Shown piece after piece: positions 47,528 to 56,200 of a stretch of 64,000 bases of DNA. The stretch spans positions 956,679-1,020,678 of the forward strand of contig JAHHHY010000001.1 of the NCBI GenBank assembly GCA_019359125.1, given 5' to 3'. The notes under the pieces were generated by a model, which saw only the letters and a list, made by a program, of their open reading frames with translations, searched no databases and was not told the origin of the DNA. The first letter of the stretch is position 1; each line of letters opens with the position of its first letter. Both the position numbers and the translations under genes were made by a program. The stretch comes from Pleurocapsa minor GSE-CHR-MK 17-07R. Its GTDB lineage: Bacteria > Chloroflexota > Anaerolineae > Aggregatilineales > Phototrophicaceae.

Positions 47528-49372
47528 TCAACGCGTGATTGGCTGATACCAGGCGGCACTGTGGGCGGCGAGCTGTAGCTTCAGCAGACCATCAGCGCTG
47601 GTGGCCTCAGCGTTCCAGTTCAGGGCATCGCGCCAGGTTGCCTCTGCACCGATATCGGCCGTCAGGGGCAGCGCCACCTCTGCGATGACATTGCCTGCAT
47701 TGAAGGCAGCAATCACTACTTCCTCGTTACTGCGGCGCTGGAAGACCACGGTGCGCGTGCGTTCATCGCGATACAGCAGGTTAAAATCACCCAGCCGCAG
47801 CGCAGCAGAGGTCTGCCTCGCTGCCAGCGCGCCTCGTACGAAATCCAGCGTCAGATTGTTTTCATGGCCCCACGGGAAGGCACGCCGCCCATCCTCAGCG
47901 AATGCCCCCTCCAAGCCTGCTTCTTCTCCATAATAGAGCATGGGTGAGCCCGGATAAGCCAGCATAAAGGCGAACAACTGCCTGACTTTGAGTGCATTTC
48001 CATCGGCGCGCGTCAGTATTCTGGCTGTATCGTGTGAGCTTACCAGATTCACCTGCGCCAGCAGCGCAGGCGGCGGGGTATCGCGGCGCAGCTCGTCCAG
48101 GCGCTCGACAAATTCAGCCACAGACAGGATCTCAAGCGCAAAAAAGCCTAGGGCTGCCCATGCGAACCGATAGTTCATCGTCGCATGATAACTGTCCCCA
48201 ACCAGATAATGAGAGGCATTGTCCCAGGCTTCAGCAATAAGTAGCAAGCGGGGGTCGATAGCGGACAGCGAGCGCCGGACGCGCCGCCAGAACTCGTCTG
48301 ACATCCACGGCGTGACATCCGTGCGCCAGCCATCCACACCAAGGCCAGTCCAATAGGGCACCACGCCGTCAGGCCCCAGAAAGAAGGCCTCATGCTCCGG
48401 GCATTCGACGAATTCTGGCATGGATCTGACGCCGACCCATCCCTGATATTTGTCAGGATGGCGCTCGAACTCGAACATCCTGAAATACGGTGAGTGCATC
48501 GAGCGATACGCGCCCACATCCTCGCCGTACCAGCCGGACTGGTTGAAATACACGCTGTCGTTTGAACAATGGTTGGCCACTAGGTCGAGGACGACCCGCA
48601 TAGAGCGCTGATGCGCTGCTTCAATCAGCGCCGCCAGATCGGCTTCAGTGCCAAGCAGCGGATCGATCTGGAAGTAATCCATAGCGTCATAGCGGTGGTT
48701 ACTGGGAGACTCAAAAATCGGCGTCAGGTAGATGCACTCAATCCCCAGAGTGTGCAGATAATCGAGCTTCTCCTGAATGCCGCGCAAATTGCCTCCGTAA
48801 AAGTCGCGCCCTGCGGGCGGGTTTTCCGGTGGATCGCCCCAGCGCATCCACAACGGGACGCGTCCGTGAACATGCTTTGCGCGCCGCTGCAGGGATGGCG
48901 ATTCGCTGCTGCGTGCAAAGCGGTCCGGGAAGATCTGCTAGATGACCTGTCCCTGCGCCCACAGCGGGGGCATCGCCGCCGGATCATAGACCGTAATCTG
49001 GAACGGCTGCCGCATCCACGCGCCAAATGTCGGATTCGCGGTGCCGGGGATTAACGCTTCTACCTGCCGAAGCGCGTACAGCGGTTCACCTTCAGCAAAC
49101 TCAAAGTGATAATCGATCATGCAGGGCACGCTGGGCATTCTCAGTACCGCTGTCCAACTGGCCGCTTCGTTTGCTGGCTGCATTCCGACCCGCCAGTGAA
49201 TGCCGCGCTGCCGGTCTGTGACGAGGATGGAAGGCTGTGCCGGGCAGTGTGAAATCACCAGGGAGATCTCCTGGTTAACTGGCTGCGCCCCAGGCGCGAC
49301 ATGCACAGGCTCAGATGCGCGCATGTCCAGCGCCTGGGCTGTGGAATAACGCGTAACTTCCTTATGTTTCAT
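47528..49372 (-). pseudogene. GH13 neopullulanase/cyclomaltodextrinase-like enzyme with amber codon
   Basis: One continuous frame of 615 codons interrupted by TAG at 48938-48940. The N-terminal ~144 residues form a CBM34-like domain ending WAQGQVI; the codon after it should be Tyr of the family string YQIFPDRFARS, which continues in frame. The catalytic barrel is intact: LDLVANH, nucleophile Asp in DGWRTDV, acid Glu in LLIAEAWD, and SSHDTARILT. Family members cut cyclodextrins, pullulan or maltodextrins in the cytoplasm. It overlaps MalG by four bases. Recent pseudogene or base error. Confidence 0.85.
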
Positions 49373-50277
49373 CCTTTGACTGCTCCCTGTGCCAATCCAC
49401 TGATGAACTGCGTCTGCAACAGAAGAAATACCACGGTGATGGGCAGTGCGCCGATCAGCGCACCTGCGGCAAAGACGCCCCAGTTCACCGCGAAATTATT
49501 GCCGATAAATGTGGACAACCCTACCGCGAGGGTATACACCTCGGCATCACGAAGGAATACCCGTGGCAGCAGAAAATCATTGAACGTGCCGATGAATGTC
49601 AGGATGCCGATGACCGCCAGAATCGGGCGAATGAGCGGCAGGATGATGCTTGTAAAAGTGGTCCATTCGCCGGCCCCATCCACTTTCGCGGATTCATCCA
49701 GCTCACGCGGGATGGTGTCAAAGTAGCCTTTCATCAGGAAGGCATTGGCCCCCAGCGCGCTGCTACAATAGAGTAGGATCAATCCGCCCAGCGTATTCAG
49801 GCCCAGTATCGGGATGATGTTTCCCAGCTGGTCCAGCAGCAGGTAAAACGCCACCAGCGAAGCAACCGTTGGAAAGACCTGCACCACCAGCATCAGCGTC
49901 AGCGTTGTGCGCCGTCCGCGAAAGCGAAAGCGCGAGAGAGAATAGGCAGCCAGGGTGGTCAGGGTCAGCACGATGATGGTACTGATGCCGGAGACCAGAA
50001 TGGAATTGAGCAACCAGCGCAGAATCGGCGTCTGCGAGCCCGAAAACAGCAGTGCAAAGTTGTCCAGCGACGGGTTCTGCGGGATGATGCGGGCCCCAAC
50101 CAGGGTGTTGTGCGGGTCAAAAGCTGCGCCAACCACAATCAGCATCGGATACAGCGCGAACATGCTGGCCAGCACAAGGATGATGAAGCGCAGCACCATG
50201 CCCCGCGTGCGATGCGCCACGACCATACCATCCCGGTCGGATTTCAGCTTCGTCCTGCTTTGTGCAACCTGGTTCAT
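49369..50277 (-). CDS. Maltodextrin ABC transporter permease MalG-like
   Basis: A 302-residue permease with six membrane helices and the EAA loop DTIPRELDESAKVDGAGEWTTFTSIILPLIRP near 200-230. The NAFLMKGYFD string just before the loop is typical of MalG. It overlaps both the GH13 gene (4 bases) and the MalF gene (4 bases), giving a tight transport-hydrolysis operon. No ATPase or binding protein is seen in the window. Confidence 0.92.
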   Translation of the reverse strand: MNQVAQSRTKLKSDRDGMVVAHRTRGMVLRFIILVLASMFALYPMLIVVGAAFDPHNTLVGARIIPQNPSLDNFALLFSGSQTPILRWLLNSILVSGISTIIVLTLTTLAAYSLSRFRFRGRRTTLTLMLVVQVFPTVASLVAFYLLLDQLGNIIPILGLNTLGGLILLYCSSALGANAFLMKGYFDTIPRELDESAKVDGAGEWTTFTSIILPLIRPILAVIGILTFIGTFNDFLLPRVFLRDAEVYTLAVGLSTFIGNNFAVNWGVFAAGALIGALPITVVFLLLQTQFISGLAQGAVKG

Positions 50278-51120
50278 GAGGATGCCCCAATCTCTTCAAA
50301 CCGTCGCGTCAGCCGAAAGTTGAAGATGGTAAGTGATCCAACAATGATGAAGATAAAGATGCTCACGGCTGCAGCAAAACCGTAATCTGTTCCGCTTGCC
50401 CCGGCAAAAGCCAGCCGATAGGTATATGACAACAGGATATCCGTGTGTCCGGCGACTGTCGCCACGCTGATCGGCGGCCCGCCTGTGTTGAACAGCTCAA
50501 TCACAGTGAAGTTGTTGAAATTGAACGCAAATGCGACCACCAGCAGCGGTGCCAGTGCCACCAGCAGCAGGGGGAAAGTGATCTTCCGAAAACGCTGCCA
50601 TGCATTGGCACCGTCGATGGTAGCAGCTTCCATCATATCTGGCGGGATGCTTTGCAGGACACCCAGTGAAATGAGCATCATATAGGGAAACCCGAGATAC
50701 ATATTGACGAACAGCACCCCCGCCTTGGCCAGTGTGGGATCGGCAAACCACTGTGGAGAAACACCGATCAGGCTTTCAATCGCTGCATTCACAGGGCCAT
50801 ACACCGGATTCAACAGGCCGCGCCATGTTGTGACCATCAGCCAACCGGGAAGCGCATATGGAATGATGAGGATGGAGCGAAACAGGGTGCGCAGAACGAC
50901 ATCCCGTGAGTTCAGCACGACCGCCAGCAGCAGTCCGAGGCCGAGGGTGAGGGCCACAGACCCTCCTGCAAACATGACCGACCACAGAAAGACGCGCACG
51001 AAAGGGTCGCGCACATTGCGGTCTGTGATCACACGGGTGATATTGTCCAGCCCCACGAACGACCGGAAGCCCGGCTGCAACACCTGGCGATTCTCGCCCT
51101 CACCATAGACAAAGTTGCCG
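50274..51120 (-). CDS. Maltodextrin ABC transporter permease MalF-like, N-terminus lost
   Basis: About 282 residues from DGNFVYGEGENRQVLQPGFRSFVG to FRLTRRFEEIGASS. It contains six membrane helices and the EAA loop SIPPDMMEAATIDGANAWQRFRKITFPLL, matching MalF. Family members have at least one more N-terminal helix; here homology stops at about 51120, where VirB4-like sequence on the other strand begins. The open frame beyond that is the reverse of the VirB4 fragment, not MalF. The operon promoter and probably the binding-protein gene were lost with it. Confidence 0.85.
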
Positions 51121-51659
51121 TCCACGGTGCGGTCACCAACGAGACGCGGGCGTGGTTTTCGCTGCGTCAGGAAGCCGGTGAACTGCTCTCGCGCTCGATG
51201 GGCTTCTTCACCGCGAAGCGCAGCAAAGATATCGCCCTGCCAGCCACGACCTGGCCGGTCACGTCGCGCGAACTGGCGCTCATGCTGGCGCCGCTCGGCT
51301 TCCGCAAGCTGTCGAGCACCGACGGCGTGCTGCGCGGCGAGGCGGTCGGCGGCGCATACCCCGTCTTCCACAACAGCTGGAAGGACAAGCGCGCCACGCA
51401 CGAGGTCTGGGTCGGCGGGTCGGGCTACGGCAAGACCTTCGCGCTCAACTGCTACCTGACGCGCGATTATGCCGAGCACGGCATCGCCTTCGACCTGCTC
51501 GAACCGATGGGGCACGGGCGGCATCTGGCCGAGGCATTCGGCCTGCCCTGGTATGTGCTCAGCGCGAAAGCGACTCGCCTCAATCCGCAGGATGTCATGT
51601 TCCCGAGCATGACACTTCAGGAACAAGTATCGCGCGTTATGCATCCTCGACTTCAATAG
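51120..51659 (+). pseudogene. Fragment of a VirB4/TraC-like conjugation ATPase
   Basis: An open stretch of ~175 codons with no proper start or end: NETRAWFSLRQEAGELLSRSMGFF, then a Walker A in WVGGSGYGKTFALNCYLTRDYAEHGIAFDLLEPMGHGRHL. This resembles the nucleotide-binding start of VirB4/HerA-type ATPases of type IV secretion systems. It has high-GC codon use, ends by chance at 51659 and is wedged against truncated MalF. The origin is probably an integrated conjugative element. From 51660 to 51828 no gene is seen. Confidence 0.6.
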
Positions 51660-51828
51660 CTGCTTTTGCGCCTTCTGCGCCCTTCCCTGGCTGCCCACCT
51701 CCAACATGGATACCGAAGCGGCCTGGCAAAAGACGGTGCGTGCCAGAATCATCTACCTGCATCACCTGTGTAGCGGGGCACTCGCTTCAAACTTGCTTGA
51801 ATGCGCAGGGATAGCAGGAAATCGTTGT

Positions 51829-52422
51829 TCATGACAGACTAGCAGCGGGTGCTTTCTGCTCTGACGGCGTATTTGACCAGCCACGCACCTTGAAGCCGAG
51901 AATGATCTGCATCGCACCTGCGATAAGCAGGTACAACGACGTAATCAGCACCAGTACCTCAATGCCGGTAATCGGGCGGCGCAGCAGAATCAACCCGAAC
52001 AGCAGTGCGAACAAGCCATTCAAGGCGAGTAACCATTCGTTGTCGATTTCCCGCCGAAGCTGCCACGCACTGATCATTTCAACAATCCCGCCGAAGATCG
52101 ACCGGAATGCCACGATGTAGACCATGACAATGTAGGTCATTACGCCAAACCATAGGGGATTGGCAAGTGCAGCCAAACCAGCAATGACGCTAATAACGCC
52201 GAACAGCAGCAGCAGAAACCACTGACCTTCGCGTGTCATCAGCGAGCCAACAATGGTGGCGATACCTTCGACGAGGGCATATGCGCCAAACAGGATAACA
52301 AAGCTGAATACGCCTGTCGCCAGTGTGAGTCCTGGTGCAAAGAGAAGCAGTAGTGCGAACAGGATTGCGGCGATGCCCCGCAGGAGTAGTGTCCACCATG
52401 TTTGTTTAAGCGTGTCTGCCAC
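51829..52422 (-). CDS. HdeD/DUF308 family membrane protein
   Basis: A 197-residue protein with six membrane helices in three pairs, matching the HdeD layout (WWTLLLRGIAAILFALLLLFAPG and the repeated ITGIEVLVLITSLYLLIAGAMQIILGF). HdeD of enterobacteria is linked to acid resistance, but the molecular role is unknown. The start is GTG 52422 with AAAGGAT about six bases upstream. It is separated from the dehalogenase gene by a terminator hairpin. Confidence 0.9.
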   Translation of the reverse strand: MADTLKQTWWTLLLRGIAAILFALLLLFAPGLTLATGVFSFVILFGAYALVEGIATIVGSLMTREGQWFLLLLFGVISVIAGLAALANPLWFGVMTYIVMVYIVAFRSIFGGIVEMISAWQLRREIDNEWLLALNGLFALLFGLILLRRPITGIEVLVLITSLYLLIAGAMQIILGFKVRGWSNTPSEQKAPAASLS

Positions 52423-52462
52423 GTTCGATCCTTTCGTTGGATGTTTGGTCAGGGCTATTTAA

Positions 52463-52498
52463 ACTGGCAGTCGCAGGCATCGACTTGCGACTGCCGGT
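52463..52498 (-). terminator. Terminator after the dehalogenase-like gene
   Basis: On the minus strand a 13-bp stem (ACCGGCAGTCGCA, one G-T pair) with a 10-base loop is followed by TTTAAAT, 25 bases after the stop at 52523. Confidence 0.7.
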
Positions 52499-52522
52499 TG
52501 TGTCATGTTGCAGCAAAGACGG

Positions 52523-53686
52523 TTATTGGCTTTGTGCGATGAACTCGTTCACGCGACGGGCAATATCTTCGCCCTGATCGTCCTGCAGGAAGTGACCAGC
52601 TTCCGGCAACCGGACATGAACTAACCCTTCTGCCCCCGGTACATGGTCAATAAACTGTTGCTGTATCTGAGGTGATCCAAGCACTAGAGGATCGTTAACA
52701 CCCCAAATGGTGATGAAAGGATTCTCGTAATTTCCCAAGCCTTCCCAACCTTCATCGGTATTACCGGCCATCTGATTTACAAGTCCAGGGAATGCGCGTG
52801 GGCCACCCAGATATATGCGGGAAGGGAAGGGCGCATCGTATGCAGCCAGTTCTTCATCGGATACATCGAACCACGTTTCAGCTTCAATAATCTGCGACGG
52901 GCGGAAGCGTTCATCATTGCGGGCATAGTCGATCCATATACCGAAGCCACCCTCATTGGCTTCTTCAATCAAGTTACCTTCGACATCACGAAGCATCGGT
53001 TGCTGCTCCGGCATTGATGTGATCCGCGAGTAATACACTTGACGGGTCACTCTGGGGTTGTCTGGTAGGGAGTGTGCTACGCCTTCATCATTGAGCGTTA
53101 ACCCACCATTACCAGTGGTGGGTAGGCGACCATTTCCGAGTACGACACGGTCAAACCAATCGGTATTTCTACCGATCACGTTCAGACCGATCAAACTCCC
53201 CCAATCCTGCACGAAGATCGTCAGGTTGCCCTGTTCCAGTTCGAGTTCCTGAATGAAGGTTTCCATACGTTCGACATGGCCCATATAGGTGTAGTAATCG
53301 GGGTCGATGGGCTTGTCGCTGCGCCCCATGCCGACATGATCCATTGCAATCACACGGTGACCCGCATCTGCCAGAACAGGGATCATTTTGCGGTACAAAT
53401 ACGACCATGCCGGTTGCCCATGCACCAGCAGAATAGTTTCGCCCGACTCGCCCGTGCCGACATCGACATAAGCCTGACGCAGCCCGTCAATTTCGACGTA
53501 CAGCGGTTCGTAGTCCCAATCGGGCAGATTGTCGAAGCACGCATCCGGTGTGCGGACAAATTCAACGACCTCGGCAGTGGTCATGACTTCGGGTTCGACG
53601 AAACATGCGTCGCCCTGTGCGGATGCAGCCCCTAGCATAAGGGACACGAGCATGGCGATAGTGATAAGACGAATCACTTTGTGCAT
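52523..53686 (-). CDS. Exported haloalkane-dehalogenase-like alpha/beta hydrolase
   Basis: A 387-residue protein with a signal peptide (VIRLITIAMLVSLMLGAASA). The hydrolase fold follows: oxyanion region LLVHGQPAWSYLYRKMIP, nucleophile Asp in FVQDWGSLIGL with the adjacent halide-binding Trp, second acid in IWGVNDPL, and base His in LPEAGHFLQDD. These match subfamily I haloalkane dehalogenases (HGEPTWSYLYR in DhlA). Most family members are cytoplasmic, so export is unusual. A related epoxide hydrolase activity cannot be excluded. Confidence 0.85.
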   Translation of the reverse strand: MHKVIRLITIAMLVSLMLGAASAQGDACFVEPEVMTTAEVVEFVRTPDACFDNLPDWDYEPLYVEIDGLRQAYVDVGTGESGETILLVHGQPAWSYLYRKMIPVLADAGHRVIAMDHVGMGRSDKPIDPDYYTYMGHVERMETFIQELELEQGNLTIFVQDWGSLIGLNVIGRNTDWFDRVVLGNGRLPTTGNGGLTLNDEGVAHSLPDNPRVTRQVYYSRITSMPEQQPMLRDVEGNLIEEANEGGFGIWIDYARNDERFRPSQIIEAETWFDVSDEELAAYDAPFPSRIYLGGPRAFPGLVNQMAGNTDEGWEGLGNYENPFITIWGVNDPLVLGSPQIQQQFIDHVPGAEGLVHVRLPEAGHFLQDDQGEDIARRVNEFIAQSQ

Positions 53687-53693
53687 GTGTGTT

Positions 53694-53903
53694 TTACTCC
53701 GAGACTCGTTGATTGGCTGAATTAGCGGTACGGGAGTGCCTTCTGAGAATCACGATGCCCCAGATGAAGAAGCCCAGTTCCACGACAGTTGATACAATCG
53801 TGATAGCATCCAGGTTGCCCATCATGAAAGCGGGAATGCGTGTCAGGAAGAGCAGCCAGAAAACGACAAGCACAGCACGGATATAATTGGTTTTGTTCAT
53901 CAT
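53694..53903 (-). CDS. Small two-helix membrane protein
   Basis: A 69-residue protein with two predicted helices (AVLVVFWLLFLTRIPAFMM and ITIVSTVVELGFFIWGIVIL). It lies between the dehalogenase and the MBL gene with gaps of seven bases on either side, so it is probably cotranscribed. No family is recognised. Confidence 0.65.
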   Translation of the reverse strand: MMNKTNYIRAVLVVFWLLFLTRIPAFMMGNLDAITIVSTVVELGFFIWGIVILRRHSRTANSANQRVSE

Positions 53904-53910
53904 GGTGCGT

Positions 53911-55074
53911 CTACCTCAACAATTCTGTAATGATGATTTCATCTGAGTTGACCGGCAGTTTCGCCATCGTGCCGTCATTCGCCATCCGCACTTCACCAGG
54001 GAAGACGGCGCGTGCATCCCGCAAGAACGGGTTGATTAGCAAATCGGGTACCGGGGGCAGAACGTGGGTGATGAGCAGCTTTTTCACTCCGGCTTCTGCG
54101 GCGACGAGCGCCGCTTCTTCCGGTCTGATGTGCGATTCCTGAATGTCTTCAGTAACAGTGGAGAGATTGTTGTCGGCATCTTTCCCCGCGTCAGATACCA
54201 TTTGTGAAATCTTGTGATTCAAGGCGTCACTGACCATCAAATCAGCACCCATCGCGTGTTGAATGAGACTATCGGAGTAGATCGTATCGCCTGTAATCAG
54301 GACGCTTCTGCCTTTGTAATTCACGCGGAAGCCAACCGCCGGCCTCACTGGGGGATGGTCCACATTGAAGGCAATCACCTCTACGTCACCCGCTGTATAG
54401 ACCACCTCACTGGACATGAGATCGTCGCCGAGATCGAAGGTATACGCCACGCCCCCAAATCCTGAAGGCGGCATAACATCTTCACCATGGTGTTCAATTC
54501 GATAACCTTTGTCGAGTTGATATGCAGCCACATAGCCCGCCACCACTTCTTCTACCCCAGGGGGACCGTAGACTTGTAAAGGTTCTACAGCACCAGCACT
54601 TGTCCAGTGTTGCAGCATCAACTCACCCAGATCGTTAATGTGGTCTGAGTGGTAATGGGTCAAGAACAGCGCAGTGATTGCACTAAGATTCAACCCGGTG
54701 AGTGCAAGTTGGCGTGTACTGCCGGGACCCGCATCAAAGACTAAAAACTGGTCGCCGACGACTACCACCGTCTGCGGGCCGACTCGTGCGGGATCGGGTA
54801 ATGGAGCACCTGTTCCGGTTGTAATGACATGTATGGCATCATCTGCAAAATAACTGGGTTTGCGCCCGTTTGCCACTGCACTATTGATGAGTGTTTCAAC
54901 GGCGAAATCCGGCAAGTTATTCACTAATTGTGTCCCCCCAGCGACGAGGAGACCGCTGGCACCCAATCCTGCACCAATCAGCAGGTCACGCCGAGAAATC
55001 CCCTTAGCGCGGGTTTCCTTACCGGACTTTTCTTCGGGTTCGCGTCCTGCATTCTCTTGCTTTACATCAGCCAT
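53911..55074 (-). CDS. Tat-exported MBL-fold hydrolase
   Basis: A 387-residue protein. The N-terminus carries a twin-arginine signal, GISRRDLLIGAGLGASGLLVAGG (about 24-46), so it is likely exported folded by TatC (8.6 kb). The MBL domain is complete: HYHSDH (about 139-144), NVDHPP, TGDTIYSD and a late THV histidine, in the arrangement of RNase Z/arylsulfatase-like hydrolases. The substrate is unknown. It heads a unit of small membrane protein and dehalogenase-like enzyme. Confidence 0.88.
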   Translation of the reverse strand: MADVKQENAGREPEEKSGKETRAKGISRRDLLIGAGLGASGLLVAGGTQLVNNLPDFAVETLINSAVANGRKPSYFADDAIHVITTGTGAPLPDPARVGPQTVVVVGDQFLVFDAGPGSTRQLALTGLNLSAITALFLTHYHSDHINDLGELMLQHWTSAGAVEPLQVYGPPGVEEVVAGYVAAYQLDKGYRIEHHGEDVMPPSGFGGVAYTFDLGDDLMSSEVVYTAGDVEVIAFNVDHPPVRPAVGFRVNYKGRSVLITGDTIYSDSLIQHAMGADLMVSDALNHKISQMVSDAGKDADNNLSTVTEDIQESHIRPEEAALVAAEAGVKKLLITHVLPPVPDLLINPFLRDARAVFPGEVRMANDGTMAKLPVNSDEIIITELLR

Positions 55075-55129
55075 TGTGATCTCCTCCAGGTTAAATACAT
55101 GGCATATGGGCTATCAATACAGAATGAGG

Positions 55130-55966
55130 TCAGCTTTGTTCTGCCAGCATACGCAGCAAGGTCTGGGCAGTCTCGCCCGATGAATTCTGGTTCTGACCGG
55201 TGACGATATTGCCATCGACGGCGACATACGTGGCGAAAAAGTCGCGGAATGCCGTCTCGCTGACGAAGTTGGCACCGAGGCGGCGCAGTTCGGTTTCGGG
55301 ATGCTGCGGGGTGATGCCGATGCCGAGTTCATCCACCTGCTTGTCGGTAACACCCGTCATCGTGCGACCTTCGACCAGCGGGCTGCCATCGGTGTCGGTT
55401 GCCATCAGAAAACCGAGCGCACCATGACACACCGACCCCAGCAAAATACCTGCGGCATGCGCTTCGGAGATTTTTTGACCGAGCACTTCGCTAAAGCCGA
55501 GGTCGTAAGCCGCACCCCAACCGCCTGCCAACCAGATGACGTCATATTCCGTGAAATCCAGGTCCTCGATGCGGAGTGAATTGGTCGTCTTGCTCTGTGC
55601 GTCCTCATCGTTCAGAAAACGGTTATCGGTCGGTGTGGCAAGGGGCCAGCGCATACTGACGGGTTCAAATGGGATCACGCCGCCCTCGATGCTGGCAACA
55701 TCAACGGTCATGCCGGCATCCAGGAACTCGTAATAGGCAATCGTCAGTTCTGAGCCATATACCCCGGTGGCTACACCATCTTCCGGATCGCCCAATGTGG
55801 CGTGGTTGGTGGCGACGATGAGCGCACGTTGTCCCTCAAGATCGTATTCCGTGCGGTCATAATGCGGATGCAACCCGATTAGACTCAAAATCTGTGGCAG
55901 CAACGCTACGATAAGCGCGACTACGCCTACCACTGCGCCTGCTGCGATGAGCAATTTCCTCCTCAT
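55130..55966 (-). CDS. Membrane-anchored DJ-1/PfpI superfamily protein
   Basis: A 278-residue protein with one N-terminal membrane helix (AAGAVVGVVALIVALLPQIL), then a DJ-1/PfpI fold. The nucleophile elbow is LGSVCHGALGFL (Cys near 179), GVYGSEL supplies the conserved Glu, and VIWLAGGWGAAYDL is typical of Hsp31-like members. Hsp31 proteins detoxify glyoxals or act as chaperones. It lies upstream of the MBL gene on the same strand and opposite the triple operator at 56.07 kb. Confidence 0.88.
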   Translation of the reverse strand: MRRKLLIAAGAVVGVVALIVALLPQILSLIGLHPHYDRTEYDLEGQRALIVATNHATLGDPEDGVATGVYGSELTIAYYEFLDAGMTVDVASIEGGVIPFEPVSMRWPLATPTDNRFLNDEDAQSKTTNSLRIEDLDFTEYDVIWLAGGWGAAYDLGFSEVLGQKISEAHAAGILLGSVCHGALGFLMATDTDGSPLVEGRTMTGVTDKQVDELGIGITPQHPETELRRLGANFVSETAFRDFFATYVAVDGNIVTGQNQNSSGETAQTLLRMLAEQS

Positions 55967-56067
55967 GATCTACACCTTTCCATTCCTACGACTGCCTCAT
56001 CTACTTTGGTGTCTCTACTGAAGCACAACCGCCATGATCTTTCGATTGCTGTGCGTCATGTCCTCGT

Positions 56068-56123
56068 ATGACCCGTGTCATGAACCATGTGATCCGTGTC
56101 ACATCCGTTGCTGACCCGCATCA
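56068..56123. promoter_or_regulatory. Triple TGAyCCGnrTCA operator
   Basis: Three related sites, TGACCCGTGTCA (from 56069), TGATCCGTGTCA (from 56090) and TGACCCGCATCA (from 56112), are spaced 21 and 22 bases apart, about two helical turns. The first lies in the palindrome ATGACCCGTGTCAT and the second in TGTGATCCGTGTCACA, which has CRP-type TGTGA-N6-TCACA form. They sit between the divergent PfpI-like gene and the histidine kinase. Confidence 0.65.
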
Positions 56124-56200
56124 CTGACATAAACTGGCGTCTTCGTTGAAACTGCACATGGACTTTTGCTCACATCGCGTTTGTTCATGAAGCAACTGCT

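Noticed and set aside
27576..48940. Reassignment of TAG or TGA as sense codons, suggested by several single in-frame stops (TPR gene, GH13, transposases, PadR).
   Set aside because: Both codons serve as normal stops in well-bounded intact genes here: TAG ends nusB and arginase, TGA ends recG and tatC (in the ATGA overlap). The interrupted genes cluster in the eroded part of the window.
51160..51752. MalF extended to a start at 51752 as one 492-residue protein.
   Set aside because: Codons beyond 51120 are the reverse strand of the VirB4-like coding sequence and show no permease features.
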